NCBI RefSeq assembly: GCF_902832885.1
Contig: NZ_CADFDK010000013.1
Span: forward strand, 62,001-126,000
Source: Burkholderia seminalis DSM 23518
GTDB taxonomy: Bacteria > Pseudomonadota > Gammaproteobacteria > Burkholderiales > Burkholderiaceae
Direction: 5' to 3'
DNA length: 64,000 nucleotides
Shown here: positions 8,266-19,226 of the stretch, piece by piece
How positions within the stretch are numbered: position 1 is the first letter of the stretch
Layout: each line of letters opens with the position of its first letter
The notes under the pieces: model-generated
What the model was told of the DNA's origin: nothing
The model's input: only the letters and a program-made list of their open reading frames with translations
Database searches by the model: none
Translations under genes and position numbers: made by a program

Positions 8266-9225
8266 CTATTCCGCCTCGCCGACGAATTTCAACGTCCCCG
8301 CTTCGCCCGACAGCAGCGCGCGATTCGCGTCCGCCGCCGCGCGCAGGTAATCCCACAGCGCGGTCACGCGCCGCAGCTTGCGCAGATCCTCGCGGCACGT
8401 CAGCCAGAAACACCGCGTGACGACGACATCGTCCGGCAGCACCGGCACGAGCGCCTGCTGCGTGGCCGCCATGAAGCACGGCAGGATCGCGAGCCCGCCG
8501 CCTTGCAGCGCCGCGAAGTACTGCGCGATCACGCTCGTCGTGCGCAGCCCGGCCGTCGCGCCCGGCACCGCGCGATCCAGGTACAGCAGCTCGCTGCTGA
8601 ACGCGAGATCGTCGACGTAGCTGATGAACGTGTGCCGCGCGAGATCGTCCGTGCACGTGATCGGCGCGTGGTGCGCGAGGTAGTCGCGCGTCGCATAGAG
8701 CCGCAACCGGTAGTCGCACAGCTTCGTGACCACGTAAGGCCCGCGCTCGGGCCGCTCGAGCGTGATCGCGAGATCGGCCTCGCGCTTGGGCAGGTTGACG
8801 AAATGCGGTACGGGCAGCAGGTCGACCGTCACGTGCGGATGTTCGGCGCGAAACTGCGCGAGCTGCGGCGCGAGGAAGAAGCAGCCGAACCCTTCGGTCG
8901 ACCCGATCCGCACGTGGCCCGACAGCGCCTCGCCCGTGTTCGCGATCTGGTCGCACGCGGACTGCACGGTCGTCTCCATCGCGTCCGCATACGCGACGAG
9001 CCGCTGCCCCTCGGCCGTCAGCGTGAAGCCGCCGGAGCGCGACTTGTCGAACAGCAGCGTGCCCATCGCCGCCTCGAGCGCGCGCACGCGCCGCGCGACG
9101 GTCGTGTAATCGACGCCGAGCCGCTTCGCGGCGCCGCTCGCGCGCTGCGTGCGCGCGACTTCGAGGAAGAACCGCAGGTCGTCCCAGTTCAGGTTGCCGG
9201 AAACCGGCTCGGTGGCATGTCGCAT
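8266..9225 (-). CDS. LysR-family transcriptional regulator, next to mmsA-mmsB operon
   Basis: 319 residues. An N-terminal winged helix (about 12-72, NWDDLRFFLEVARTQRASGA) is followed by a LysR substrate-binding domain (about 100-305). The chosen ATG removes a 20-residue N-terminal extension that has no ribosome site. The gene is divergent from the transporter-mmsA-mmsB operon, the usual arrangement for a LysR regulator and its target, with a perfect inverted repeat at 9271-9282 between them. Inferred inducer is a metabolite of that pathway. Confidence 0.85.
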   Translation of the reverse strand: MRHATEPVSGNLNWDDLRFFLEVARTQRASGAAKRLGVDYTTVARRVRALEAAMGTLLFDKSRSGGFTLTAEGQRLVAYADAMETTVQSACDQIANTGEALSGHVRIGSTEGFGCFFLAPQLAQFRAEHPHVTVDLLPVPHFVNLPKREADLAITLERPERGPYVVTKLCDYRLRLYATRDYLAHHAPITCTDDLARHTFISYVDDLAFSSELLYLDRAVPGATAGLRTTSVIAQYFAALQGGGLAILPCFMAATQQALVPVLPDDVVVTRCFWLTCREDLRKLRRVTALWDYLRAAADANRALLSGEAGTLKFVGEAE

Positions 9226-9270
9226 CGGCGAGGGGAAAAGGGGCTGGTGTCTCGGGGCCGGCCGTCGATA

Positions 9271-9282
9271 TGCATAAATGCA
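9271..9282. promoter_or_regulatory. Candidate LysR operator (TGCAT-AA-ATGCA)
   Basis: A perfect inverted repeat of 5 bp with a 2-bp centre, located in the LysR/MFS divergent region, 46 bases upstream of the LysR start and about 100 before the transporter. A TATACT hexamer at 9329-9334 could be a -10 element for the rightward operon, but no clear -35 was found. Confidence 0.4.
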
Positions 9283-9384
9283 CATCCAACCGGTTTCTTT
9301 ATCGGTACATGATGAATCCGCGCATAACTATACTCGACCCTGACCTGCGGACCATGAGCTGCAGGCAATAAAACCGGAGACACC

Positions 9385-10704
9385 ATGCAGACCCGATCCA
9401 CCCTCGATGAGCATGCGACCATCGCGACGCCGGCGCCCGAGCGCACCGCGAAGCACTACCTGCTGGCCGGCTGGGCCAGCATGGCCGGCACGACGATCGA
9501 GTGGTACGACTTCTTCCTCTACGGCACGGCCGCCGCGCTCGTGTTCAACCGCATCTTCTTCCCGTCGCTGGACCCCGTCGTCGGCACGCTCGCCGCATTC
9601 GGCACGTTCGCGGTCGGCTTCATCGGCCGGCCGATGGGCGGCATCGTGTTCGGCCACTTCGGCGACCGCATCGGCCGCAAGTCGATGCTGATGATCACGC
9701 TGCTGCTGATGGGCGTGCCGAGCATGATCATCGGGCTGATCCCGTCGTACGACCGCATCGGCTACTGGGCCGCCGCACTGCTGATCGCGATGCGCTTCCT
9801 GCAGGGCATGGCGGTCGGCGGCGAATGGGGCGGCGCGGTGCTGATGGCCGTCGAACACGCGCCGAAGGGCCGTAAGGGGCTGTTCGGCAGCCTGCCGCAG
9901 ACGGGCGTCGGGCTCGGCCTGATCCTGTCGTCGGTCGCGATGGCCGCGGTCGCCGCGCTGCCGGAAGCCGACATGCTGTCGTGGGGCTGGCGCGTGCCGT
10001 TCCTCGCGAGCATCGCGCTCGTCGGCCTCGGCTGGTTCATCCGCGCGAAAGTGCCCGAATCGCCCGACTTCGAGAAGATGCAGCGCCAGGGCAAGGCCGA
10101 GAAGTCGCCGGTGACGGCCGCGCTGCGCCGCCATCCGCGTGAAGTGCTGACGATCGTCGGCGCACGCGCCGCCGAGAACACGTGGTTCTACATGGTCGTC
10201 ACGTTCGCGCTGGCTTACGCGACGCAGCAGCTGCATCTGCCGAAGGCGGAGATGCTGCACGCGATCACGGCCGGCGCCGCGCTGTCGCTCGTCACGATGC
10301 CGCTGTGCGGCCACCTGAGCGACCGCATCGGCCAGCGCCGGATGTTCGCGATCGGCCTCGTGCTGATGTGCGCGTTCGCCGCGCCGTTCTTCATGATGCT
10401 CGGCACGCAGCAGACGTCGTATGCGTGGTGGGCGATCGTGCTCGGCCTCGGCGTCGTGTTCCCGATCCTCTATGCGCCGGAATCGCTGCTGTTCGCGCAG
10501 CAGTTCCCGGCGGAAATCCGCTACAGCGGCATCTCGCTGTCGGTGCAGCTGGCCGGCGTGATCGGCGGCGGCTTCGCGCCGATGATCGCGACGTCGCTGC
10601 TCAAGGCCGGCGGCGGCCAGCCGCACTACGTGATCGCGTACCTCGTCGGCTTCGGCGTATTCGCGCTCGTGTGTACCGCATTGATGCGTCCGGCGCGCAC
10701 CTGA
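9385..10704 (+). CDS. MFS transporter, metabolite:H+ symporter (MHS) type
   Basis: 439 residues with about 12 membrane helices. Signature features of the MHS branch are present: [20 protein letters not shown] in helix 1, [13 protein letters not shown] in the loop between helices 2 and 3, and [21 protein letters not shown] in helix 4-5. This branch (ShiA, ProP, KgtP) imports small organic acids or osmolytes with protons. It precedes mmsA by 112 bases on the same strand, so the likely cargo is a 3-hydroxy acid or similar substrate of MmsA/MmsB; that is inference. Confidence 0.85.
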   Translation: MQTRSTLDEHATIATPAPERTAKHYLLAGWASMAGTTIEWYDFFLYGTAAALVFNRIFFPSLDPVVGTLAAFGTFAVGFIGRPMGGIVFGHFGDRIGRKSMLMITLLLMGVPSMIIGLIPSYDRIGYWAAALLIAMRFLQGMAVGGEWGGAVLMAVEHAPKGRKGLFGSLPQTGVGLGLILSSVAMAAVAALPEADMLSWGWRVPFLASIALVGLGWFIRAKVPESPDFEKMQRQGKAEKSPVTAALRRHPREVLTIVGARAAENTWFYMVVTFALAYATQQLHLPKAEMLHAITAGAALSLVTMPLCGHLSDRIGQRRMFAIGLVLMCAFAAPFFMMLGTQQTSYAWWAIVLGLGVVFPILYAPESLLFAQQFPAEIRYSGISLSVQLAGVIGGGFAPMIATSLLKAGGGQPHYVIAYLVGFGVFALVCTALMRPART

Positions 10705-10816
10705 GCCTGCCGCCGGCCGCCAGTCGAACCCCTTTCGTCCTGTGCTCCGCCGTGCGTGCACGCGCGGCGGAAGCAGGCGCCCTTTGTCATCGCCCCACCG
10801 TTTTCCGGAGAGTTCC

Positions 10817-12343
10817 ATGAACGCCGCAGTTCCCCAGACCACCCTCGCCCTGCCCACCGCCAAGCTGCTGATCGACGGCGCGTTCGTCGACTCGCGAAGC
10901 GCCGAATGGGGCGACATCGTCAACCCCGCGACGCAGGAAACGATCGGCCGCGTGCCGTACGCGACGCTCGACGAGGTCGATGCCGCGATCGCGTCCGCGC
11001 AGCGCGCGTTCCAGACCTGGAAGACGACGCCGATCGGTGCGCGGCTGCGCATCATGCTGAAATTCCAGGATCTCGTGCGCCGCAATCTCGAACGGATCGC
11101 GCATACGCTGACCGCCGAGCAAGGCAAGACGCTGCCCGACGCGCAGGGCGACATCTTCCGCGGCCTCGAAGTCGTCGAGCATGCATGCTCGATCGGCACG
11201 CTGCAGCAGGGCGAGTTCGCGGAGAACGTCGCGGGCGGCGTCGACACGTATACGCTGCGCCAGCCGATCGGCGTGTGCGCGGGCATCACGCCGTTCAACT
11301 TCCCCGGGATGATCCCGCTGTGGATGTTCCCGATGGCGATCGTCTGCGGCAACACGTTCGTGCTGAAGCCGTCGGAGCAGGACCCGCTGTCGACGATGCA
11401 GCTCGTCGAACTCGCGATCGAGGCAGGCGTGCCGCAAGGCGTGCTGAACGTCGTGCACGGCGGCAAGACGGTGGTCGACCGCCTGTGCACGCATCCGGAC
11501 ATCAAGGCGATCTCGTTCGTCGGCTCGACGCGCGTCGGCACGCACGTGTACAACCTCGGCAGCCAGCACGGCAAGCGCGTGCAGTCGATGATGGGCGCGA
11601 AGAACCACGCGGTCGTGCTGCCCGATGCGCACCGCGAGCAGTCGATCAACGCGCTCGTCGGCGCGGGCTTCGGCGCGGCCGGCCAGCGCTGCATGGCGAC
11701 GTCGGTCGTCGTGCTGGTCGGCAAGGCGCGCGACTGGCTGCCCGAGCTCGTCGAGAAGGCGAAGGCGCTGAAGGTCAATGCGGGCCACGAACCGGGCACC
11801 GATGTCGGCCCGGTCGTGTCGAAGGCCGCGCATGCGCGCATCACCGCGCTGATCGAAGCAGGCGTGAAGGCCGGCGCGACGCTCGAACTCGACGGCCGCG
11901 ACGTGAAGGTGCCCGGCTACGAGCAGGGCAACTTCGTCGGCCCGACGATCTTCTCGGGCGTGACGACCGACATGTCGATCTATACGGAAGAAATCTTCGG
12001 GCCGGTGGTGGTCGTGCTCGAAGCCGACACGCTCGACGACGCGATCGCGCTCGTCAACCGCAACCCGATGGGCAACGGCGTGGGCCTGTTCACGCAGAGC
12101 GGCGCGGCCGCGCGCAAGTTCCAGAGCGAGATCGACATCGGCCAGGTCGGCATCAACATCCCGATCCCGGTGCCAGTGCCCTACTTCAGCTTCACCGGTT
12201 CGCGCGGCTCGAAGCTCGGCGATCTCGGGCCGTACGGCAAGCAGGTCGTGCAGTTCTACACGCAGACCAAGACGGTCACCGCGCGCTGGTTCGACGACGA
12301 CGCGACGGCCGGCGGCGTGAACACGACGATCGCGCTGCGTTGA
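10817..12343 (+). CDS. mmsA: CoA-acylating methylmalonate-semialdehyde dehydrogenase
   Basis: 508 residues of the aldehyde dehydrogenase superfamily. The catalytic Cys292 sits in [14 protein letters not shown] and the active-site Asn161 in [10 protein letters not shown]. The position of the usual general-base Glu is occupied in the motif [10 protein letters not shown], the substitution typical of the CoA-acylating MMSDH subfamily. The enzyme converts methylmalonate (or malonate) semialdehyde, NAD+ and CoA to propionyl- (or acetyl-) CoA, CO2 and NADH in valine and 3-hydroxypropionate catabolism. Start chosen at the ATG behind CCGGAG. mmsB follows after 13 bases. Confidence 0.92.
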   Translation: MNAAVPQTTLALPTAKLLIDGAFVDSRSAEWGDIVNPATQETIGRVPYATLDEVDAAIASAQRAFQTWKTTPIGARLRIMLKFQDLVRRNLERIAHTLTAEQGKTLPDAQGDIFRGLEVVEHACSIGTLQQGEFAENVAGGVDTYTLRQPIGVCAGITPFNFPGMIPLWMFPMAIVCGNTFVLKPSEQDPLSTMQLVELAIEAGVPQGVLNVVHGGKTVVDRLCTHPDIKAISFVGSTRVGTHVYNLGSQHGKRVQSMMGAKNHAVVLPDAHREQSINALVGAGFGAAGQRCMATSVVVLVGKARDWLPELVEKAKALKVNAGHEPGTDVGPVVSKAAHARITALIEAGVKAGATLELDGRDVKVPGYEQGNFVGPTIFSGVTTDMSIYTEEIFGPVVVVLEADTLDDAIALVNRNPMGNGVGLFTQSGAAARKFQSEIDIGQVGINIPIPVPVPYFSFTGSRGSKLGDLGPYGKQVVQFYTQTKTVTARWFDDDATAGGVNTTIALR

Positions 12344-12356
12344 CCGGAGCCTGCAC

Positions 12357-13247
12357 ATGGAAATCGCATTCATCGGGCTCGGCAACATGGGCGGCCCCAT
12401 GGCCGCCAACCTGCTCAAGGCCGGCCATGCGCTGACGGTGTTCGACCTCGACGCGCACGCGGTCGATGCCGCGCTGCGCGCGGGCGCGACGGCGGCCGGC
12501 TCGCCGCGCGAAGCGGCGGCGCACGGCGCCGTCGTGATCACGATGCTGCCGGCCGCGCAGCACGTGCGCACCGTCTATCTCGGCGACGACGGCGTGCTGG
12601 CCGGCGCACGCGCCGGCGCGACGCTGATCGACTGCAGCACGATCGATCCCGGCACCGTGCGCGCGGTGGCCGACGCCGCCGCGCAACGCGGCTTCCCGCT
12701 CGCCGACGCACCGGTATCGGGCGGCACCGGCGGCGCGCAGGCCGGCACGCTGACCTTCATGGTCGGCGCGGACGGTGCGCTGTTCGAGCGCATCCGCCCC
12801 GTGCTGCTCGACATGGGCAAGAACGTCGTGCATTGCGGCGGCACGGGTACCGGACAGATCGCGAAGATCTGCAACAACCTGCTGCTCGGGATCTCGATGA
12901 TGGGCGTGTCGGAAGCGATGGCGCTCGGTGCGGCGCTCGGCATCGATCCGGCCGTGCTGGCCGGCATCATCAACACGTCGACCGGCCGCTGCTGGAGTTC
13001 GGATACGTACAACCCGTATCCGGGCGTGAGCGAGACGGCGCCGGCCGCGCGCGGCTATGCGGGCGGCTTCGCGGCGAACCTGATGCTGAAGGACCTCGGG
13101 CTCGCGACCGAGGCCGCGCGGAGCGCGCATCAACCGGTGTGGATGGGCGCGCTCGCGCAGCAGCTTTACCAGTCGATGAGCCAGCAGGGGCTCGGCACGC
13201 TCGACTTCTCCGCGTGCGTGAAGCTGTACGAGGCGCAGCCGGCCTGA
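12357..13247 (+). CDS. mmsB: 3-hydroxyisobutyrate dehydrogenase
   Basis: 296 residues. N-terminal Rossmann motif FIGLGNMGGPMAANLLKAGH (about 5-24), substrate-binding DAPVSGGTGGAQAGTLTFMV (about 117-136) and the catalytic Lys170 in GQIAKICNNLLLG. These define the beta-hydroxyacid dehydrogenase family; length matches MmsB. It oxidises 3-hydroxyisobutyrate to methylmalonate semialdehyde with NAD+, supplying the MmsA substrate. It is translated from an ATG behind CGGAG, 13 bases after mmsA. Confidence 0.92.
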   Translation: MEIAFIGLGNMGGPMAANLLKAGHALTVFDLDAHAVDAALRAGATAAGSPREAAAHGAVVITMLPAAQHVRTVYLGDDGVLAGARAGATLIDCSTIDPGTVRAVADAAAQRGFPLADAPVSGGTGGAQAGTLTFMVGADGALFERIRPVLLDMGKNVVHCGGTGTGQIAKICNNLLLGISMMGVSEAMALGAALGIDPAVLAGIINTSTGRCWSSDTYNPYPGVSETAPAARGYAGGFAANLMLKDLGLATEAARSAHQPVWMGALAQQLYQSMSQQGLGTLDFSACVKLYEAQPA

Positions 13248-13272
13248 CCCGCACGGCCGACGCCGCACGTGC

Positions 13273-13311
13273 ACCGACCCGCGACGGGCGGGTCCGGCCT
13301 CGCGGGTCGGT
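13273..13311. terminator. Strong hairpin between convergent mmsB and lipoprotein gene
   Basis: A perfect 12-bp stem (ACCGACCCGCGA with its complement at 13300-13311) closes a 15-base loop. It lies 25 bases after mmsB and about 70 bases downstream of the end of the convergent lipoprotein gene. There is no T-run, so it is either a Rho-assisted terminator or an RNA-stabilising stem shared by both transcripts. Confidence 0.55.
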
Positions 13312-13378
13312 CTGCATACAGGGGGAGGAATGCGGGCGCCGGGCCGGGCGCAGGCGGTGCGACCGCACCGCCGTTCGT

Positions 13379-13711
13379 TCAGCCGCGCGGGTTCGAGGCC
13401 GTCTCGAAGGTCGGATGGCACTCGAACGCGAGTTCGGAGCGCGCGTCGACACGGCGGCCGCCGGTCAGCGATTCCGTCTTCATGCTCGCGCGCATCCCGC
13501 GCTGCGTGCAGTAGTTGGTGGCTTCGTTGACGGCCTTCTCGTGGGCGTCGGCCCACGTCGTCGACACGCCGACCGTGCGCGTCGTCACGGTGTACACGTT
13601 CGGGTTCGACGTCGCGGTCACGTCGGAAGCGGTCGAACACGCGGCGAGCAAGCATGCGGCAGCCGCGACGGTCAACCATCGCAGGGTTCGAAAAGAGACT
13701 GGAAGGGACAT
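13379..13711 (-). CDS. Small secreted lipoprotein, 110 aa
   Basis: 110 residues with a lipoprotein signal: basic start MSLPVSFRTLRW, hydrophobic core, and lipobox LLAAC with the lipidated Cys at about 25. The mature part is about 85 residues with two further Cys (in NYCTQRGM and ECHPTFE) that could form a disulfide, and a Ser/Thr-rich first stretch. No known domain recognised. A start 10 codons upstream is also in frame; neither has a good ribosome site. Convergent with mmsB and separated from the nic island on its other side. Confidence 0.7.
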   Translation of the reverse strand: MSLPVSFRTLRWLTVAAAACLLAACSTASDVTATSNPNVYTVTTRTVGVSTTWADAHEKAVNEATNYCTQRGMRASMKTESLTGGRRVDARSELAFECHPTFETASNPRG

Positions 13712-13933
13712 GGGGGCAAGCGCACGCCGTCCGACGTGCATTGAGCAACATAGGCGACAGTATGCCTGCCCGATCGCCGGAGATCATGCCCCTTTCAGTG
13801 AACACATTGTTTCGAATGGTTAAACGATGGCCGATTCAGGCAAGATTTACAGCCATCGCCAGCGACCGTTTTCGTCGGACAGGTCATTTCGCCCTGCCCC
13901 ATGCCGGTCCGGCCGCTCACATCGGTGCGACGG

Positions 13934-16327
13934 TCAATGCACGCCCGCCTGGCGGATCCTCGCTGAGGTTTCCGCCAGATTGCGCCACGCCGGCTGCCCC
14001 GGCGCGTAGCGCGCCCGGATGTAGGCGGCCAGCTCGGCCATCTGGCGGTCGTCGAAGGCCTCGCCGAAGCCCGGCATGTAGCCGAGATGGTCGGTCGCCG
14101 GCTGGGCGATCCCGTGGTGCAGCACGCGCAGCAGGTTGTCCGGCGCCGCCTGGCTGACGCTCGTGTTGAGCCCCATCAGCGGACGCACGCCGAAATGCCC
14201 GACGCCGCCCGATTCCGCATGACAGACCGCGCACGCCGCGTCGAACGCGCGGCGGCCGTTCTCGAGGCCGAGCGTCGCGACGGTTTCCGCGCCGCGCATC
14301 TGGCGGGTCGCCGCGTCCGCGGCGAGCGCGGCATCGACGGGCGGCGACAGCGACGCCAGATAGTGCGCGATCGCCCGGACGTCGTGCTCGGGCAGCGCCG
14401 CGAGCCCCGCGACGACCGGCGCCATCGGCCCGGCCGCGACGCCGTGCTGCGCCGAGAAGCCCGTGCGCAGATAGTCGAACAACGCGCCTTCGGTCCACGG
14501 CACGGGCGAAGCCGGCGACGCGACGAGCGGCGGCGCGACCCATCCCTCGGCTTCGCCGCCCGACAGGTAGGCCAGGCCGCCCTTCTCCGCACCGAGCGCG
14601 TTGCGCGGCGTATGGCATGCGCCGCAGTGCCCGGCGCCGTCGACCAGATACTTGCCGCGATTCCACATCGCCGAGCGCGCCGGGTCCGGCGCAAACGGCC
14701 GCGCGTCGTGATACAGCCAGTTCCAGCCGGCAACGAGACGCCGCCGGTCGAGCGGGAACGGCAGCTTGGTCGGCGGCGGCACGTGCTTCACCGGCGGCTG
14801 CGACATCAGGTACGCATAGAGCGCGAGCAAGTCGGGCTCGCTCAGCTTCGCGAACGCCGTATAAGGGAACGCCGGGTACAGGTGCGTGCCGTCGCGCGAG
14901 ATGCCTTCTCGCATCGCGCGGGCGAACGCCGGATATGACCAGGCGCCGATGCCGGTTTCCGGATCGGGCGTGAGGTTCGTCGTGTAAATGGTGCCGAACG
15001 GCGTATCGAGCGCAAGCCCGCCAGCGTTGGTCGCGCCGCCGGGCGCCGTGTGGCACACCGCGCAATCGCCGGCGAGGGCAACCTGGCGGCCACGTTCGAG
15101 GGTCGCGGCGCTCCACATCGCGCCGTCCGCGCCGCCGGGCGCAATCGGTGCAATCGGCGCGTGCCCGGGCAGGATCGCGCACGCCAGCCCGAGCAGCCCG
15201 CCGACCACACCGCCCGCCCCTGCGCCGGCCAGCCAGCGGCGCCAGCGCGACGCGCGGCGCGGGCCCGCATGCAACCCGCCGGCGGCATCGACCGGCACCG
15301 GTTGCGCAAGCGCCGCGCGAATCCGCGCGGCATCGAACGGCGGCGCACGAAAACGCACGCCCGTCGCGTCGTACAGCGCGTTCGCGATCGCAGCCGCGGC
15401 CGGCGCGGCCGCCTGTTCGATCCGCCGCGCATCGTGTCCGGACAGCTCGCCGGGCGCACGGGGCGCCGCTGCGTCGGATACAGCCAGCTCGAGCGCGATC
15501 GCGTCCGGCTGCGCGTCGGCCCCGGTTTCGTCATGCGCGGGACGCGCGGTCAGCCGCGTCCCCATCACGCGCGAAATCGCCGCTTCGATCTGCCACGCGG
15601 GCACGCCGACCGTCGACGCGTCGCCCGGCTCGCCGACGCCCTGTCCAGCCACGACGCGCCGCACCGCGACGCCGCCCGTCGCACGGTCGACATCGAGATC
15701 GACGACCCAGGCGGACCAGTGCGGATCGCCGTCATGACGGGTGTCGCCGGATTCGGCCGCGGGCTCGCCGTCGAAGGCGAAGCCGCGACCGCTGAGCGTC
15801 GACGGCGGGGTCGCGCGGGCCGCGACCGGTGCGCCCCACGCGGCGCGCTCGCTGACCATCCGGATGGTCTCGCGCGGCCCCGCATCCCGCGCGGCATCGA
15901 GATGCTGCATCCGCAGCGCGACCGGGTCGCGCCGCAACGCGCCGGCGAGCTCGTCGACGAAGGATTCGCGGGCAAAGGCGTGCGCGTGGCCGGGAATCGC
16001 TGCGCCGGCATCGGCCAGCTCGATCGACGTCCGCGCGTGCCGGTAGACGAACGGCGACGCCGGGCCCGCATCCGTTCGCGCGTCTTCAGCCCCGCGAGCA
16101 TCGTGCCCAGCCGCGCCGGCCGCCTGCGCGCGATAGCGCCAGGCCATCATCCGCCCGTCGGGTGCGGTCTGCGTTTCGATATCGAACGATGCACGCGCGT
16201 GCGCGTCGCCGATCGGCCATTCGTAGCGCGCGCGGTGCGCATGCGATGCCTCGGCGGCAGTTGCGTCGCGCGTGTCGGGCGCCGCCGCGCGCTCCGGCTG
16301 CGCAGGCAGGCGCGCATCACGCTTCAT
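13934..16327 (-). CDS. nicB2: Hybrid nicotinate dehydrogenase subunit: truncated molybdopterin domain + three cytochrome c domains
   Basis: 797 residues. Residues about 90-340 resemble only the C-terminal part of the molybdopterin subunit NicB1 encoded at 21968 (for example SAWVVDLDVDRATGGV and ANALYDATGVRFRAPPF match NicB1 segments). Roughly the first 490 NicB1 residues have no counterpart. A hydrophobic stretch at 366-388 links this to three c-type cytochrome domains with heme motifs CAVCH (422-426), CGACH (568-572) and CAVCH (699-703). In Pseudomonas NicB one long protein carries both a full molybdopterin domain and the cytochromes that pass electrons to the respiratory chain. Start overlaps the nicA stop by 11 bases, so the two are translationally coupled. 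Main role is probably electron transfer. Confidence 0.85.
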   Translation of the reverse strand: MKRDARLPAQPERAAAPDTRDATAAEASHAHRARYEWPIGDAHARASFDIETQTAPDGRMMAWRYRAQAAGAAGHDARGAEDARTDAGPASPFVYRHARTSIELADAGAAIPGHAHAFARESFVDELAGALRRDPVALRMQHLDAARDAGPRETIRMVSERAAWGAPVAARATPPSTLSGRGFAFDGEPAAESGDTRHDGDPHWSAWVVDLDVDRATGGVAVRRVVAGQGVGEPGDASTVGVPAWQIEAAISRVMGTRLTARPAHDETGADAQPDAIALELAVSDAAAPRAPGELSGHDARRIEQAAAPAAAAIANALYDATGVRFRAPPFDAARIRAALAQPVPVDAAGGLHAGPRRASRWRRWLAGAGAGGVVGGLLGLACAILPGHAPIAPIAPGGADGAMWSAATLERGRQVALAGDCAVCHTAPGGATNAGGLALDTPFGTIYTTNLTPDPETGIGAWSYPAFARAMREGISRDGTHLYPAFPYTAFAKLSEPDLLALYAYLMSQPPVKHVPPPTKLPFPLDRRRLVAGWNWLYHDARPFAPDPARSAMWNRGKYLVDGAGHCGACHTPRNALGAEKGGLAYLSGGEAEGWVAPPLVASPASPVPWTEGALFDYLRTGFSAQHGVAAGPMAPVVAGLAALPEHDVRAIAHYLASLSPPVDAALAADAATRQMRGAETVATLGLENGRRAFDAACAVCHAESGGVGHFGVRPLMGLNTSVSQAAPDNLLRVLHHGIAQPATDHLGYMPGFGEAFDDRQMAELAAYIRARYAPGQPAWRNLAETSARIRQAGVH

Positions 16328-16820
16328 CGCCGTCTCGCAGATAACGTGCGGCGCGATGCACCGCACGGATGATCTCCAGATGCGTGCCGCAGCGACACAG
16401 GTTGAAGCGCAACGCGTCGCGGATCGCCGCGTCGTCGGGCGCGCGGTTGCGTTCGAGCAGCACCTTCGCGCTCATGATCATCCCGTTCAGGCAATAACCG
16501 CATTGCGCGGCCTGCTCCTCGACGAACGCGCGCTGGATCGGATGCAGCGCGTCGCGCGAGCCGAGCCCTTCGAGCGTCGTGACGTCGCGCCCGTTCGCGG
16601 CGGCGGCCGGCACGACGCACGAGCGGGTCGCCTGCCCGTCGACGAGCACCGTGCACGCCCCGCACTGCCCGAGCCCGCAGCCGTATTTCGGGCCGTTGAG
16701 CGCGCAGTCGTTGCGCAGGACCAGCAGCAGCGGCGCGTCGGGTGCGGCCTCGTCGAAGGTGTGCGGCGTGCCGTTCACGCGAAACGCCAGCGGCCGCGAC
16801 GGAGATGCGGGATGGGACAT
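16317..16820 (-). CDS. nicA: Nicotinate dehydrogenase 2Fe-2S subunit
   Basis: 167 residues with both clusters of molybdenum-hydroxylase small subunits: the plant-type ferredoxin set Cys48, Cys53, Cys56 and Cys68 (GCGLGQCGACTVLVDG) and the C-terminal helical set Cys107, Cys110, Cys142 and Cys144 (QCGYCLNG, LCRCGTH). It relays electrons from the molybdenum centre to the cytochrome subunit while nicotinate is hydroxylated to 6-hydroxynicotinate. It lies downstream of nicC in the leftward arm and overlaps the hybrid nicB2. Confidence 0.9.
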   Translation of the reverse strand: MSHPASPSRPLAFRVNGTPHTFDEAAPDAPLLLVLRNDCALNGPKYGCGLGQCGACTVLVDGQATRSCVVPAAAANGRDVTTLEGLGSRDALHPIQRAFVEEQAAQCGYCLNGMIMSAKVLLERNRAPDDAAIRDALRFNLCRCGTHLEIIRAVHRAARYLRDGDEA

Positions 16821-16993
16821 TGAATGGATCCGGAATGCGGCGTGCCGGCCGTGACGGCCGGCGACGGGCACGGCCGCCGGCTGGCACCCGCCGGCGCGCC
16901 CCTGACATATAACACGCCGAAATGCGCACGTACCTGCGCGCCACGATTCCCGCGACGGCCAGGCGCCGGCCCGGCGCGGGCACCGTGGACGCG

Positions 16994-18236
<1,243 letters not shown>

Positions 18237-18368
18237 TTTATTCAGGACAAGCGGATTGTTTGGCGTCTCTGTCACATACGGGAAAACACCAATAATTCCT
18301 CGTATATCCATCTATACAAACAGGCATTTCACGCGTGACCTCATTTTGATCCATTGCCATTTTCAAAT

Positions 18369-18380
18369 GTACACACTAGA
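18369..18380 (+). promoter_or_regulatory. Candidate NicR operator, copy 2 (GTACACACTAGA)
   Basis: It lies 68 bases upstream of nicE. Identical in all 12 positions to the copy upstream of nicT, which is in the opposite orientation. Confidence 0.55.
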
Positions 18381-18447
18381 CTTTGCTCGACATCCGGCGA
18401 TCCCGCACCTGCGTGCCGCCCTCCCTTACCGACACGGAGCCCCCGTC

Positions 18448-19200
18448 ATGAGCAAGACCTACCGCATCGGCCAGATCGTGCCGAGTTCCAACACGACGAT
18501 GGAAACCGAGATCCCGGCGATGCTGCGGCTGCGCGAAACGATCCGTCCCGAGCGCTTCACGTTCCATTCGAGCCGGATGCGGATGAAGAAGGTCGTCAAG
18601 GAAGAACTCGCGGCAATGGATGCCGAATCCGACCGCTGCGCGGTGGAACTGAGCGATGCGCGCGTCGACGTGCTCGGCTACGCCTGCCTCGTCGCGATCA
18701 TGGCGATGGGGCACGGCTACCACCGCGTGTCGCAGGCGCGCCTCACGAAACACACGGCCGACAACGGCGCGCGGGCGCCCGTGCTGACGAGCGCGGGTGC
18801 GCTCGTCGACGCGCTGAAGGTGATCGGCGCGAAGCGCATCGTCGTCGTCGCGCCGTACATGCTGCCGCTGACCGAACTCGTGGTCGACTACATCCGCCAC
18901 GAAGGCTTCGACGTGCTCGCCTACCGCGCGCTGGAGATTCCCGACAATCTCGACGTCGGCCGCCACGATCCGGCGCGCCTGCCCGACATCGTGAAGACGC
19001 TGCCGTACCAGGACGCCGATGCGATCGTGCTGTCCGCGTGCGTGCAGATGCCGTCGCTGCCGGCCGTCGCGAAGGTCGAGGCGATGACGGGCAAGCCGGT
19101 CGTCACGGCCGCGATCGCGACCACCTACGCGATGCTGCGCGAGCTCGATCTCGAACCCGTCGTGCCGGGCGCCGGCGCGCTGCTGTCCGGCGCGTACTGA
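18448..19200 (+). CDS. nicE: Maleate cis-trans isomerase
   Basis: 250 residues of the maleate isomerase / Asp-Glu racemase superfamily. The expected pair of catalytic cysteines is present as Cys80 in VLGYACLVAIM and Cys198 in VLSACVQMPSLP, with the substrate-binding VPSSNTTMETE near the N-terminus. It converts maleate to fumarate, the last step of the nicotinate pathway into the TCA cycle. First gene of the rightward arm. Start chosen where the family N-terminus SKTYRIGQIVPSSN begins; the frame is open upstream to 18130. Confidence 0.92.
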   Translation: MSKTYRIGQIVPSSNTTMETEIPAMLRLRETIRPERFTFHSSRMRMKKVVKEELAAMDAESDRCAVELSDARVDVLGYACLVAIMAMGHGYHRVSQARLTKHTADNGARAPVLTSAGALVDALKVIGAKRIVVVAPYMLPLTELVVDYIRHEGFDVLAYRALEIPDNLDVGRHDPARLPDIVKTLPYQDADAIVLSACVQMPSLPAVAKVEAMTGKPVVTAAIATTYAMLRELDLEPVVPGAGALLSGAY

Positions 19201-19226
19201 GCGCGCCCTTCGAACGGAGTCCCTTC

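Noticed and set aside
9328-11844. 838-residue minus-strand frame across the MFS and mmsA genes
   Set aside because: Entirely antisense to two well-recognised genes; composition is low-complexity and shadow-like.
13934-16327. NicB2 as a frameshifted or broken gene
   Set aside because: The frame is continuous, the cytochrome part is intact with three heme motifs, and the start is coupled to nicA, so it appears to be a functional hybrid and not a pseudogene.
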